From Marivivens sp. (GTDB lineage Bacteria > Pseudomonadota > Alphaproteobacteria > Rhodobacterales > Rhodobacteraceae), in the NCBI GenBank assembly GCA_017643845.1, contig JAEPMR010000012.1, positions 32,179 to 66,177 on the forward strand: DNA of 33,999 nt. Direction: 5' to 3'. The notes under the pieces are model-generated. The model made no database searches. It had not been told where the DNA came from and saw only the letters and a program-made list of their open reading frames with translations. The position numbers were made by a program, and so were the translations under genes. Each line of letters starts with the position of its first letter. Position 1 is the stretch's first letter. Shown piece by piece: positions 17,212 to 25,970 of the stretch.

Positions 17212-17865
17212 TTATCGCGTGTTCTCTGTGAGGCGGCGTTTCACGTAGCTGGAAACATGATCCAGCATCGTATCCATGTGCGGCTCCTCAAAGAAATGCC
17301 CTGCGCCTTCGATTTCCGTGTGGGTTATGGTGATGCCCTTTTGTTCGTGCAGCTTTCCAACTAGCGACTGGGTATCAGCAGGCGGTGCCACGCGATCAGC
17401 GGTGCCGTTGATAATGAGGCCGGAAGAAGGGCAGGGCGCAAGGAAGGAGAAGTCGTACATATTTGCGGGCGGCGATACGGAAATGAATCCGGTGATCTCG
17501 GGTCTCCGCATCAGCAATTGCATTCCGATCCATGCGCCAAAGGAGAAGCCGGCGACCCAGCAATGCTTCGCGTTTGAGTTCATGGATTGAAGGTAGTCAA
17601 GCGCAGAGGCGGCATCGGACAGTTCGCCGATTCCCTGATCGTATTCACCCTGACTCCGACCGACGCCTCTGAAATTGAAGCGCAGGACTGTGAAACCCAT
17701 GTTGTAGAAGGCGTAATGCAGGTTGTAGACCACACGATTGTTCATCGTGCCGCCGAACTGGGGGTGCGGATGCAGGACAATTGCTATCGGAGCATCACGA
17801 TCTTTTTGTGGATGATAACGGCCTTCGAGCCGACCCTCAGGGCCGGGAAAAATCACTTCGGGCAT
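17212..17865 (-). CDS. Alpha/beta hydrolase, dienelactone-hydrolase-like
   Basis: Cytoplasmic alpha/beta-hydrolase of 217 residues without a signal peptide. The catalytic triad can be read as S108 in GFSFG, D157 in NGTADRVAPP and H190 in GAGHFF. The oxyanion region is LHPHPQFGGTMNN (31-43) and the FNFRGVGRSQG strand-loop follows. It belongs to the group of small conserved hydrolases (YpfH/CocE-like) often seen beside alphaproteobacterial suf clusters. The substrate is unknown. It is divergent from iscR across 172 bases that hold an iron-type inverted repeat, so it may share iron control. Confidence 0.88.
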   Translation of the reverse strand: MPEVIFPGPEGRLEGRYHPQKDRDAPIAIVLHPHPQFGGTMNNRVVYNLHYAFYNMGFTVLRFNFRGVGRSQGEYDQGIGELSDAASALDYLQSMNSNAKHCWVAGFSFGAWIGMQLLMRRPEITGFISVSPPANMYDFSFLAPCPSSGLIINGTADRVAPPADTQSLVGKLHEQKGITITHTEIEGAGHFFEEPHMDTMLDHVSSYVKRRLTENTR

Positions 17866-17903
17866 GTGCGTCCCATTTCTCGGTCAATTGCGCCAGAGTA
17901 ATC

Positions 17904-17941
17904 TTGACGAAAACCCTCGGACACTTTAGAAAGATTCTAAT
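17904..17941 (+). promoter_or_regulatory. iscR-suf promoter overlapped by an Irr (ICE)-type box
   Basis: TTGACG (17904-17909) is a good -35. Seventeen bases later TAGAAA (17927-17932) can serve as -10. A perfect inverted repeat TTAGAA-AGA-TTCTAA (17926-17940) covers the -10. Its shape fits the iron control element bound by Irr in alphaproteobacteria (TTAGAA and TTCTAA arms), and its position would allow repression. An IscR site could also overlap here. Confidence 0.6.
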
Positions 17942-18037
17942 CCCAACCTCTCGTCGGGAGCGTTACCGTGGTTACTCAGGGGCGGGGCGGGCGTCAATGA
18001 ATTTGCGCAAAGCTGTCGCGAGATTAGAGGCTTACAA

Positions 18038-18496
18038 ATGAAATTGAGCACCAAAGGACGCTACGCAATGGTGGCGCTGGCAGATCTGGCCCTGCAGCCC
18101 GAAGGTAGTCTTGTGACATTGACCGAGATTTCGAAGCGCCAGGATATTTCTCTTGCCTATCTCGAGCAGCTTTTTGTGAAGTTGCGGCGTGCAGAACTTG
18201 TTGAGAGTGTCCGGGGGCCTGGTGGTGGCTACAAGCTAGCCCGGCCTGCGACGGAAATCCGTGTTTCGGACGTGCTCGGGGCTGTGGATGAAACCGTGAG
18301 CGCCATGCACAAGGGGGCCGGTGCAAGTGGCGGCGCCTCTGGGAGCCGTGCTCAGTCACTGACAAATCGGCTGTGGGAAGGGTTATCGGCTCAGGTCTAC
18401 GTATTTCTGCATCAAGCCAGGCTCTCGGACGTGATTGGAAACGGGCTGGCCCCTTGTCCGGCTGTGCCTGCGCTCTTCGAAGTTGTTGATGAATGA
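18038..18496 (+). CDS. iscR: Rrf2-family iron-sulfur regulator IscR, single-cysteine type
   Basis: Rrf2-family repressor of 152 residues. The winged helix spans about 1-70 (MKLSTKGRYAMVALADLA, YLEQLFVKLRRAELV, RGPGGGYKLARP). IscR of E. coli holds a 2Fe-2S cluster with three closely spaced cysteines near residue 100. Here that stretch (GAGASGGASGSRAQS, 93-107) has none, and the only cysteine is C140 near the C-terminus. This matches the IscR described for Rhodobacter sphaeroides, which binds a cluster with a single cysteine. It heads the suf operon and is probably its repressor. The Shine-Dalgarno is AGAGG, 7 bases before ATG. Confidence 0.92.
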   Translation: MKLSTKGRYAMVALADLALQPEGSLVTLTEISKRQDISLAYLEQLFVKLRRAELVESVRGPGGGYKLARPATEIRVSDVLGAVDETVSAMHKGAGASGGASGSRAQSLTNRLWEGLSAQVYVFLHQARLSDVIGNGLAPCPAVPALFEVVDE

Positions 18497-18524
18497 GAGA
18501 GACAAGCGTCTATCGGGGTTCGAC

Positions 18525-19568
18525 ATGAGCCGTTGCTATCTGGATCATAACGCGACAGCTCCTCTACGGCCTGAGGTGCGTCAGGCGATGGTCGAGGCGA
18601 TGGACGTGGCTGGCAATCCGTCGTCCGTTCATCAAGAGGGTCGTGCTGCGAAACGTCTGATGGAAAGTGCCCGTGCCCAAATTGCTGAAGCCTTGGGTGC
18701 GGGAAACGCAGATATTATTTTTACATCCGGAGCCACCGAAGCTGCCGCGTTGTGCTTGAGGGGAGGCGGATACGCCGGCTCGGACATTGAACATGATGCC
18801 GTGCATGCTTGGATTGAACCATCATTGTCAGTTGATGCCCGGGGGCATGTGAGTGTGCCAGAGCCGGATCGTTCGGTTCTTCAATTGGCTAATTCCGAAA
18901 CCGGGATTTTGCAGTCATTGCCTGCAGGTCTTGCTGTATCTGACATAACGCAAGCGGTCGGACGCATTCCATTCTCATACAGTTGGGCGGGGGTGGGTGC
19001 GGTCTTTCTGTCCGCGCACAAGATTGGCGGGCCGAAAGGGATCGGCGCGCTAATTGTTCCTCAAGGCGCTGATATATCTCCTCATTTCCGAGGTGGAGGT
19101 CAGGAGATGGGGCGGCGATCCGGGACCGAAAACATCATCGGAGTCGCGGGCTTTGCCGCAGCAACAAAGACTGCCCTGCGTGATTTGGCGGATGGAATAT
19201 GGTCACGGGTTGAAGAATTTAGAAATATTCTAGAAAAGGCCATTGAGGAACGCTCGCCCGAAACTATTTTTGTAGGGAAAGGCGCGGACCGGCTGCCGAA
19301 CACCAGCTGTTTCGTTACGCCGGGATGGAAGGGCGAAACCCAGGTCATGGCGATGGATTTGGCGGGGTTTGCTATTTCGGCGGGATCAGCCTGTTCGAGC
19401 GGCAAGGTAAAAGCCAGCCGCGTGCTGCAGGCGATGGGATTTAGTGCCGAAGATGCGGCATCGAGTGTGCGGGTTTCTCTTGGGCCGGACACAACCAAAG
19501 ATGAGGTTCTGCGGTTTGCAGATGCCTGGACAGAAAAATTGGTAAGACAGCGCAAACGTAGCGCTTGA
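18525..19568 (+). CDS. Cysteine desulfurase, NifS/IscS-like
   Basis: Class V PLP aminotransferase-fold enzyme that takes sulfur from cysteine as an enzyme persulfide. The N-terminus [27 protein letters not shown] and FTSGATEA are family marks. The PLP lysine is K166 ([12 protein letters not shown]), and the active cysteine is C290 in [11 protein letters not shown], the long-loop pattern of the IscS/NifS class. At 347 residues it is shorter than IscS (about 400), normal for the copy seen in rhodobacterial suf operons. An earlier ATG at 18489 overlaps the iscR stop and would add 12 residues; I prefer 18525 because the family core starts there. A second, SufS-type desulfurase ends the operon. 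Confidence 0.9.
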   Translation: MSRCYLDHNATAPLRPEVRQAMVEAMDVAGNPSSVHQEGRAAKRLMESARAQIAEALGAGNADIIFTSGATEAAALCLRGGGYAGSDIEHDAVHAWIEPSLSVDARGHVSVPEPDRSVLQLANSETGILQSLPAGLAVSDITQAVGRIPFSYSWAGVGAVFLSAHKIGGPKGIGALIVPQGADISPHFRGGGQEMGRRSGTENIIGVAGFAAATKTALRDLADGIWSRVEEFRNILEKAIEERSPETIFVGKGADRLPNTSCFVTPGWKGETQVMAMDLAGFAISAGSACSSGKVKASRVLQAMGFSAEDAASSVRVSLGPDTTKDEVLRFADAWTEKLVRQRKRSA

Positions 19569-19579
19569 GAGGGGATAAG

Positions 19580-21103
19580 ATGGTTGCATTGGACCAAAGT
19601 CAGGTAAAGGACGGTGTCGATCAGGAAACCGTCGATGCTGTCGCGAAGCTGTCGGGAAAGTATAAATACGGTTGGGAAACCGAAATCGAAATGGACTATG
19701 CGCCGAAGGGCGTTAGCCCGGATATCGTCCGCTTGATTTCCGACAAGAACGAAGAGCCAGAGTGGATGACCGACTGGCGCCTTCAGGCATATTCGCGTTG
19801 GGAACAGATGGAAGAGCCCGAGTGGGCGATGGTTTCCTATCCGAAGATCGATTTCCAGGATCAGTACTATTATGCTCGCCCAAAGAGTATGCAGGAGAAG
19901 CCGAAGTCACTTGATGACGTAGATCCCAAGCTACTCGCTACATACGAAAAGCTTGGTATCCCGCTGAAAGAACAAATGATTCTTGCCGGCGTGGAGGGGG
20001 CTGAGGACGCACCTTCCGAGGGCAGAAAAGTAGCTGTTGATGCAGTCTTTGACTCTGTGTCGGTCGGTACGACCTTTCAGAAAGAGCTGGAAAAAGCTGG
20101 TGTGATTTTCTGCTCAATCTCCGAGGCGATCAAAAACCATCCCGAGCTGGTCAAGAAGTATCTCGGCTCGGTCGTGCCGCCGTCGGATAATTACTACGCG
20201 ACTTTAAACAGCGCGGTCTTCTCTGATGGATCGTTTGTCTACGTGCCGCCGGGTGTGCGCTGCCCAATGGAGCTGTCGACATACTTCCGGATCAATGCCG
20301 AAAACACGGGCCAATTCGAACGCACGCTTATTATCGCGGATAAGGGATCGTACGTATCGTATCTGGAAGGGTGTACCGCACCGCAGCGTGATACTGCGCA
20401 GCTTCATGCTGCTGTCGTAGAGATCATCGTCGAAGAAGATGCAGAGGTTAAGTATTCTACCGTTCAGAACTGGTTCCCCGGTGACGAAGAAGGCAAGGGT
20501 GGCATCTATAACTTTGTGACAAAACGCGCCGATTGCCGTGGTGATCGCTCGAAGGTGATGTGGACCCAAGTCGAGACGGGATCGGCCGTTACTTGGAAAT
20601 ATCCGAGCTGCATTTTGCGCGGAGACAATAGCCAGGGCGAGTTCTACTCGATTGCGATTACGAACAACATGCAACAGGCCGACACCGGCACGAAGATGGT
20701 GCATCTGGGCAAGAATACAAAGTCGCGGATCGTCTCGAAGGGGATCAGCGCGGGCAAGGCGCAGAATACCTACCGTGGACTGGTCAGCATGCACCCCAAG
20801 GCGAAGAACAGCCGGAACTATACGCAGTGCGACAGTCTGCTGATCGGTGACAAGTGCGGCGCCCACACGGTTCCCTACATCGAGGTGAAAAATAACTCGA
20901 GTCGCGTGGAGCATGAGGCCACGACGTCGAAAGTGGATGATGATCAACTCTTCTATTGTCGCCAGCGGGGCATGGACGAAGAGGAAGCGGTCGCGCTGGT
21001 GGTTAACGGTTTCTGCAAGGATGTCTTGCAAGCGCTGCCAATGGAATTTGCGATGGAAGCGCAACAGCTTGTTGCCATTTCGCTAGAGGGATCGGTGGGC
21101 TAA
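19580..21103 (+). CDS. sufB: Fe-S cluster scaffold protein SufB
   Basis: SufB is the scaffold of the SufBC2D complex, on which clusters are built under iron limitation or oxidative stress. The protein is 507 residues. Marks are [36 protein letters not shown] with C265 (the sulfur-accepting region) and the C-terminal beta-helix with [24 protein letters not shown] 19580 has AGGGG five bases upstream; an in-frame ATG at 19565 overlaps the previous gene and is less likely. It follows the desulfurase after 11 bases. Confidence 0.98.
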   Translation: MVALDQSQVKDGVDQETVDAVAKLSGKYKYGWETEIEMDYAPKGVSPDIVRLISDKNEEPEWMTDWRLQAYSRWEQMEEPEWAMVSYPKIDFQDQYYYARPKSMQEKPKSLDDVDPKLLATYEKLGIPLKEQMILAGVEGAEDAPSEGRKVAVDAVFDSVSVGTTFQKELEKAGVIFCSISEAIKNHPELVKKYLGSVVPPSDNYYATLNSAVFSDGSFVYVPPGVRCPMELSTYFRINAENTGQFERTLIIADKGSYVSYLEGCTAPQRDTAQLHAAVVEIIVEEDAEVKYSTVQNWFPGDEEGKGGIYNFVTKRADCRGDRSKVMWTQVETGSAVTWKYPSCILRGDNSQGEFYSIAITNNMQQADTGTKMVHLGKNTKSRIVSKGISAGKAQNTYRGLVSMHPKAKNSRNYTQCDSLLIGDKCGAHTVPYIEVKNNSSRVEHEATTSKVDDDQLFYCRQRGMDEEEAVALVVNGFCKDVLQALPMEFAMEAQQLVAISLEGSVG

Positions 21104-21127
21104 AGCGCCCGTTATTCAGAATGATCT

Positions 21128-21140
21128 GGCGGCAACCGCC
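21128..21140 (+). other. Small hairpin between sufB and sufC
   Basis: GGCGG-CAA-CCGCC forms a tight stem in the 53-base gap, directly before the sufC Shine-Dalgarno (GAGGAG). It may protect or separate message segments. Confidence 0.35.
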
Positions 21141-21156
21141 GCTTGAGGAGAAAATT

Positions 21157-21912
21157 ATGCTCGAAATCAAGAACCTACACGTCAAACTCGAAGAAGAAGA
21201 TAAGCAAATCCTTAAAGGAGTGGATTTGACCGTCGAAGCTGGAAAAGTTCATGCGATAATGGGGCCGAATGGCTCTGGCAAGTCCACGCTCTCGTATGTG
21301 TTGTCGGGTAAAGACGGCTATGAGGTGACCGACGGCGCGGCGACACTTGGTGGTGAGGATATTCTCGAAATGGAACCTGAAGAGCGGGCTGCGGCCGGGC
21401 TTTTTCTGGCGTTTCAGTATCCAGTTGAAATTCCGGGTGTTGGGAATATGACATTCCTGCGAACTGCGGTGAACGCCCAGCGGAAAGCGCGGGGCGAGGA
21501 AGAACTCAGTGCTGCCGACTTTTTGAAGGTGGTGAGGGAAAAGGCAAAGACGCTCAAGATTGATGCAGAGATGCTCAAACGCCCCGTTAATGTTGGTTTC
21601 TCTGGTGGCGAGAAGAAACGAAACGAAATTCTGCAAATGGCGATGCTCGAGCCCAAGATGTGTATTCTGGACGAGACCGATTCCGGGCTGGACGTCGATG
21701 CGATGAAGCTTGTCGCCGAGGGGGTCAATGCGCTCCGTGATGAAGGACGCGGCTTTTTGGTGATCACGCACTATCAGCGTTTGCTGGACCACATCAAACC
21801 CGATGTCGTGCATATCATGTCAAACGGTCGGATCATCAAAACCGGTGGACCGGAGCTGGCGCTTGAAGTCGAGCATAATGGATACGGCGACCTGCTTTCG
21901 GAGGCGGTGTAA
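21157..21912 (+). CDS. sufC: Fe-S assembly ATPase SufC
   Basis: ABC-type ATPase subunit of SufBC2D, soluble, 251 residues. Walker A is GPNGSGKST near residues 38-46, the signature is SGGEKKRNEI, and Walker B leads into the typical SufC CILDETDSGLD. The frame opens earlier (21121), but ATG 21157 has GAGGAG eight bases before it and begins the conserved MLEIKNLHV. Its TAA overlaps the sufD ATG by one base (TAATG). Confidence 0.98.
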   Translation: MLEIKNLHVKLEEEDKQILKGVDLTVEAGKVHAIMGPNGSGKSTLSYVLSGKDGYEVTDGAATLGGEDILEMEPEERAAAGLFLAFQYPVEIPGVGNMTFLRTAVNAQRKARGEEELSAADFLKVVREKAKTLKIDAEMLKRPVNVGFSGGEKKRNEILQMAMLEPKMCILDETDSGLDVDAMKLVAEGVNALRDEGRGFLVITHYQRLLDHIKPDVVHIMSNGRIIKTGGPELALEVEHNGYGDLLSEAV

Positions 21913-23213
21913 TGGTTGCGAGAGCGGCATTGGCGAAAGCCAAAGCGGATCTAACCGCAGATCGTTTGGACGGCCTGACATCGCCGGACGGCGCAGCATG
22001 GGCTCAAAGGGCGCGCTCTGAAGCCTTGGCGCGTTTGACCGATATGGGCCTTCCGCATCGGCGGGACGAATATTGGAAGTACACTGATCCTTCGTCCTTG
22101 GTCGCACCTGTCGCACCGAAGGCAGCTCTCTTCGACAATGACGAGGGCCCCGCGTTTGATGGCGTCGATCGGATCAAAATCGTCTTTGTCGATGGCGTTT
22201 TCGATGCTGAGTCGTCGTCTGATCTGCAGGCGGAAGGGCTGGAAATCGAAAGACTTTCAGAGGCAACTCAGCGGGATATTCATTGGGCCAAGGAACTTTT
22301 CGGCGTTTTGGAAGCGCGGAATGCGCAGGGCGCGGTACCTCGGCCAATGTCAGCGATGAACACAGCTTTCGCTGAGGATGGCGTCTGTATTCGCGCTTTT
22401 GCGAAAGTCGAGAAACCCGTAAATCTGATCTATCTCCATAAATCAGAGGCTTCCGATGCAATCCTTCACCATTGCGTTAAGGTGGAGGCGGGGGCCGAAG
22501 TTACGCTTCTGGAGACCGGACCTGCTGCGGCCCGCTTTTCTAAAGTTATGGAAGTCGATGTTGGAGACCATGGCGCTTTTCACCATGTGCGAGCGCAGGG
22601 TCGCGACCACGAGCGCCGCGCTTATACCGCGCAATACGGTCGCTTGGGTGAAGGGTCTACCTACAAGTCGTTCACGCTGACGGCCAATGGTGTCTTGACG
22701 CGCAATGAAACCATCATCGAGTTGACCGGCGATGACGCCGTAACCCATGTGGCAGGTGCTGCCGTTGGTGATGGTAAGGATTTCCATCACGATGACACCG
22801 TGTTCATTACCCACGACGCCGTGGGCTGCGAAAGTCGCCAGGTGTTCAAGAAGGTTCTGCGAAATGGCGCGGTTGGCGTATTTCAGGGGAAAATTCTCGT
22901 TCAACCCGGCGCGCAGAAAACCGATGGCTACCAAATCAGCCAGTCCTTGCTTTTGGATGACGACAGTCAGTTCCTCGCGAAGCCAGAGTTGGAAATCTAT
23001 GCGGACGACGTGGCGTGTAGCCATGGTTCGACGTCCGGCGCGATCAGTGAAGAAGCGCTTTTCTATCTGAAGTCTCGGGGCGTCCCGCATCATGAAGCGA
23101 CGAACCTTCTGACGCTGGCATTTCTTGCTGAGGCATTGGATGAAATCGAGAACCAGACCTACGCCGTGGATCTGCATGAGCGTCTGGCGAACTGGCTGAA
23201 TCGGCGCAACTGA
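21912..23213 (+). CDS. sufD: Fe-S assembly protein SufD
   Basis: SufD pairs with SufB in the SufBC2D scaffold and helps iron entry. It is 433 residues, has the beta-helix repeats and ends with the conserved ACSHGSTSGAISEEALFYLKSRG. N-terminal helices (about 1-80) include the RRDEYWKYTDPS motif. Its start and stop each overlap a neighbour (TAATG and TGATG), so it is translated in a coupled chain with sufC and the YIP1 gene. Confidence 0.97.
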   Translation: MVARAALAKAKADLTADRLDGLTSPDGAAWAQRARSEALARLTDMGLPHRRDEYWKYTDPSSLVAPVAPKAALFDNDEGPAFDGVDRIKIVFVDGVFDAESSSDLQAEGLEIERLSEATQRDIHWAKELFGVLEARNAQGAVPRPMSAMNTAFAEDGVCIRAFAKVEKPVNLIYLHKSEASDAILHHCVKVEAGAEVTLLETGPAAARFSKVMEVDVGDHGAFHHVRAQGRDHERRAYTAQYGRLGEGSTYKSFTLTANGVLTRNETIIELTGDDAVTHVAGAAVGDGKDFHHDDTVFITHDAVGCESRQVFKKVLRNGAVGVFQGKILVQPGAQKTDGYQISQSLLLDDDSQFLAKPELEIYADDVACSHGSTSGAISEEALFYLKSRGVPHHEATNLLTLAFLAEALDEIENQTYAVDLHERLANWLNRRN

Positions 23214-23725
23214 TGCCCGTTACGACCGATATCGTCCGTACCTGGCGGGCACCACGCACAGTCATGCGTGAACTCCTCGGGATGGGGCAGCGCGAAGATC
23301 GCGCATTGGCCTATCTCATGGCGGCGTGTTTTCTGATTTTCATCGGTCAGTGGCCACGTCTTGTCAGAATGGCAGAGGGTATCGGTCTCCCGAGTGGCAG
23401 TGATGTGCCAGAATTAAGCCAGCTTATTTCGTATGAATTCGTTAGTTGGATGATTGTCTGGCCTCTTGCGCTGTATGTCATTGCAGCGTTCTCGCATCTG
23501 GTTGCCAAAATTTTTGGTGGGAACGGCTCGTGGTTCGCTGCGCGTCTGGCTCTGTTTTGGGCGCTGTTGGCAAGCACACCGGCGATGCTTCTTTATGGCC
23601 TGTTGATTGGGTTCAACGGGGCAACAATTGCGACTAATCTCGTCGGGGCGCTATGGATTGGATCTTTTGCGATCTTTTGGTTCCAAGGGATGCGGGTTGC
23701 GGAAAAGGGAAACTCGAATGCTTGA
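23213..23725 (+). CDS. YIP1-family membrane protein in the suf operon
   Basis: Integral inner-membrane protein of 170 residues with about four hydrophobic helices (near 33-48, 76-95, 108-132 and 138-158). Its form matches the bacterial YIP1 (PF04893) group. Its function is not known. Overlaps with sufD (TGATG) and sufS (8 bases) show it is co-translated with the suf genes. It is a recurrent member of rhodobacterial suf operons, which hints at a membrane role in Fe-S or sulfur handling. No cysteines are present, so it is unlikely to carry a cluster itself. Confidence 0.82.
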   Translation: MPVTTDIVRTWRAPRTVMRELLGMGQREDRALAYLMAACFLIFIGQWPRLVRMAEGIGLPSGSDVPELSQLISYEFVSWMIVWPLALYVIAAFSHLVAKIFGGNGSWFAARLALFWALLASTPAMLLYGLLIGFNGATIATNLVGALWIGSFAIFWFQGMRVAEKGNSNA

Positions 23726-24938
23726 TGTCGAAAAAATTCGCGGGGATTTTCCGATCCTGAGCCGCGAAGTAAACGGCAAGCCCCTTGTCTACCTTGACAA
23801 TGGCGCATCTGCGCAAAAGCCTCAGGTCGTGATTGATGCCGTTACACGTGCCTATTCCGAGGAGTACTCGAACGTTCACCGTGGTCTGCATTACCTCTCG
23901 AACCTCGCAACCGAGAAATATGAGGGTGTCAGGGATATTATTCGTCGATTTTTGAACGCGAAGAGTGAATCGGAAATTGTGATGACGTCGGGCACGACGG
24001 AAGGCATCAACCTCGTGGCATATTCATGGGCGATGCCAAGGCTGCAAGCGGGCGACGAGATTGTCTTGTCTGTGATGGAGCATCACGCAAATATCGTTCC
24101 TTGGCACTTCCTGCGTGAACGGATGGGTGTTGTGCTCAGATGGGTCGATGTCGATGCGAATGGTGAGCTTGATCCACAGAAGGTCATTGATGCCATTGGC
24201 CCGAAAACGAAGCTGATCGCCATAACACAACTTTCCAACGTTCTCGGTACGCAAGTTGACGTCAAAACGATCTGCGCAGCCGCCCGCGAACGCGGTGTTG
24301 CGACAATGGTTGACGGAAGCCAGGGCAGTGTTCATGGCCCGGTGGATGTGCAAGATATTGGGTGCGACTTCTACCCGATTACCGGTCATAAGCTCTATGG
24401 GCCATCGGGATCAGGGGCAATCTATATCCGTGCAGATCGCTTATCTGAGATGCGCCCGTTCATGGGTGGCGGTGACATGATCCGTGAAGTCGCAAAGGAT
24501 ACCGTAACCTATAACGATCCGCCCATGAAATTCGAGGCCGGGACTCCCGGAATCGTGCAGCAGATCGGTCTTGGAGTGGCGCTAGAGTATTTGATGGACA
24601 TTGGCATGGAGAATGTCGCTCTGCACGAACGATCGCTTAGGGATTACGCTGCTGAGCGCCTGAATGGCCTGAACTGGCTGAGCCTGCAGGGTATGAGTGA
24701 GGATAAGGCAGCGATCTTCTCATTCACCATGAACGGTGCGGCCCACGCCCATGACATCTCGACGGTTCTGGACAAGAAAGGGATCGCTGTTCGGGCGGGG
24801 CATCATTGTGCGCAACCTCTGATGGCGCATTTTGGTGTTTCTGCAACCTGTCGTGCCTCGTTCGGTCTGTACAATACCAAACGCGAAGTCGACGCACTCG
24901 TTGATGGTCTGGAGCTTTGCCACGATCTTTTTGGATAA
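23718..24938 (+). CDS. sufS: Cysteine desulfurase SufS
   Basis: Group II cysteine desulfurase of 406 residues that supplies sulfur to SufBCD. The start MLDVEKIRGDFPIL, the YLDNGASAQKP strand, the PLP lysine K225 (TGHKLYGPSG) and the active cysteine C364 in RAGHHCAQP are standard. ATG 23718 lies inside the end of the YIP1 gene (8-base overlap). SufS normally needs a partner such as SufE or SufU, but none is adjacent. No clear terminator hairpin is seen before the tRNA gene. Confidence 0.97.
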   Translation: MLDVEKIRGDFPILSREVNGKPLVYLDNGASAQKPQVVIDAVTRAYSEEYSNVHRGLHYLSNLATEKYEGVRDIIRRFLNAKSESEIVMTSGTTEGINLVAYSWAMPRLQAGDEIVLSVMEHHANIVPWHFLRERMGVVLRWVDVDANGELDPQKVIDAIGPKTKLIAITQLSNVLGTQVDVKTICAAARERGVATMVDGSQGSVHGPVDVQDIGCDFYPITGHKLYGPSGSGAIYIRADRLSEMRPFMGGGDMIREVAKDTVTYNDPPMKFEAGTPGIVQQIGLGVALEYLMDIGMENVALHERSLRDYAAERLNGLNWLSLQGMSEDKAAIFSFTMNGAAHAHDISTVLDKKGIAVRAGHHCAQPLMAHFGVSATCRASFGLYNTKREVDALVDGLELCHDLFG

Positions 24939-25005
24939 TATCCGGCGGTGTTCGGTATATTTCAGATTGCGATGATTTGGTGCCGTCGATATAGAGCGCG
25001 TCAGT

Positions 25006-25082
25006 GGACCCATAGCTCAGCTGGATAGAGCGCTGCCCTCCGAAGGCAGAGGCCAGAGGTTCGAATCCTCTTGGGTCCGCCA
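25006..25082 (+). tRNA. tRNA-Arg (anticodon CCG)
   Basis: A complete 77-base cloverleaf. The acceptor arms are GGACCCA (25006-25012) and TGGGTCC (25072-25078), the discriminator is G, and CCA is encoded (25080-25082). The anticodon stem CTGCC/GGCAG encloses the loop CTCCGAA, so the anticodon is CCG (25040-25042), reading CGG arginine codons. The T arm has TTCGAAT. Confidence 0.97.
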
Positions 25083-25113
25083 CTTTCAAATTTGATCATT
25101 TGACCTGCTTGCG

Positions 25114-25127
25114 TTGACTTGGATCAA
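25114..25127 (+). promoter_or_regulatory. FNR/FnrL-type box upstream of the envelope module
   Basis: TTGAC-TTGG-ATCAA matches the FNR family consensus TTGAT-N4-ATCAA in nine of ten defined bases. It lies 68 bases before the start of the LolA-like gene, a usual place for an FNR activator site. A clear sigma-70 -10 was not found downstream. Confidence 0.5.
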
Positions 25128-25195
25128 TGCGAGGCCTACCAATTTCTGTGTTGGTACTCTCAAACCAGCAGAAGCGGGTGCGATTGGAGAGGGCG

Positions 25196-25969
25196 ATGGC
25201 AGGTGAAATTCCGCGCCGTAGGTTACTGGGCCAAATCTGGGGGGCGCTCGTTGTAGCGAGCCTTCCAAGCATGTCGATGGCGCAGGACGCGCGGGATATT
25301 TTAAGGGCCGCCTTCGATAATTGGCGCGCGGACAGTTCCTATGCAAAGGTTGAAATGACAGTGAAGCGCTCGAACGGCACGCGCACAATGACGTTCGAAA
25401 GTTGGACAGAAGGGGAAGATCGCGCGCTGGTGAGGTTTGTGGCGCCCGCACGCGATGCAGGAAACGCAACCCTTCAGCTTGATGGATCGACCTATGTTTT
25501 TAATCCACGGTTGAACCAAATTATAAAATTGCCTGCGAGTGCCATGTCCCAAAGCTGGATGGGCTCGGACTTTTCTTACGACGATCTGGCCCGCTCAGAG
25601 GGTGTGATTGATGACTATACACATCGACTAATCCAGACCCGGAGTGTTTCTGGCGGTCAAGCTTACGTCATTGAGTCAGTGCCGAAACGTGGTGTCCCTG
25701 TTGTTTGGGGCAAACAAGTGCTGACTGTTCGATCAGACGGTGTCCTGATTTCGGTCGAGTATTTCGATCAACTGGGTGCGCGTGTCCGAGAAATGCGCGC
25801 CGACCGGATCGGCAATTTGGGTGGACGCCCTTATCCCGTAGAGATGACGATGCGTCGTGACGATGAGCCAGGTGAATATACGACCGTCAGGACCGTCGAC
25901 GCACGGTTCAATATAGACATTCCGAGTTACTTGTTCACTCGTTCGAACCTTCAGAACCCTCGGAACTAA
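25196..25969 (+). CDS. LolA-like periplasmic protein (outer-membrane lipoprotein-sorting family)
   Basis: Exported protein of 257 residues resembling the LolA-like 'outer membrane lipoprotein-sorting protein' group (PF17131 type), which has the open beta-barrel of LolA and LppX. The signal peptide (1-29) carries RRRLLG and ends SMAQ, so it may use Tat. The mature part has repeated antiparallel strands, with the family segments TMTFESWTEGEDRALVRFVAPARDAGNATL, YVFNPRLNQIIKLPASAMSQSWMGSDFSYDDL and LGGRPYPVEMTM. It is likely to carry a lipid or lipid-linked cargo across the periplasm. ATG 25196 has GGAGA just upstream; an earlier in-frame start at 25127 has no site. It leads an operon with two permeases, an ATPase and an outer-membrane protein. 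Confidence 0.82.
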   Translation: MAGEIPRRRLLGQIWGALVVASLPSMSMAQDARDILRAAFDNWRADSSYAKVEMTVKRSNGTRTMTFESWTEGEDRALVRFVAPARDAGNATLQLDGSTYVFNPRLNQIIKLPASAMSQSWMGSDFSYDDLARSEGVIDDYTHRLIQTRSVSGGQAYVIESVPKRGVPVVWGKQVLTVRSDGVLISVEYFDQLGARVREMRADRIGNLGGRPYPVEMTMRRDDEPGEYTTVRTVDARFNIDIPSYLFTRSNLQNPRN

Positions 25970-25970
25970 C

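Noticed and set aside
20204..21064. Minus-strand open frame of 286 codons within sufB
   Set aside because: Long, but antisense to highly conserved sufB sequence and of low-complexity His/Arg-rich composition typical of shadows.
25006..25082. tRNA-Arg as the attachment site of a genomic island carrying the envelope module
   Set aside because: No integrase gene and no direct repeat of the tRNA 3' end was seen downstream, and the following genes do not differ obviously in base use.
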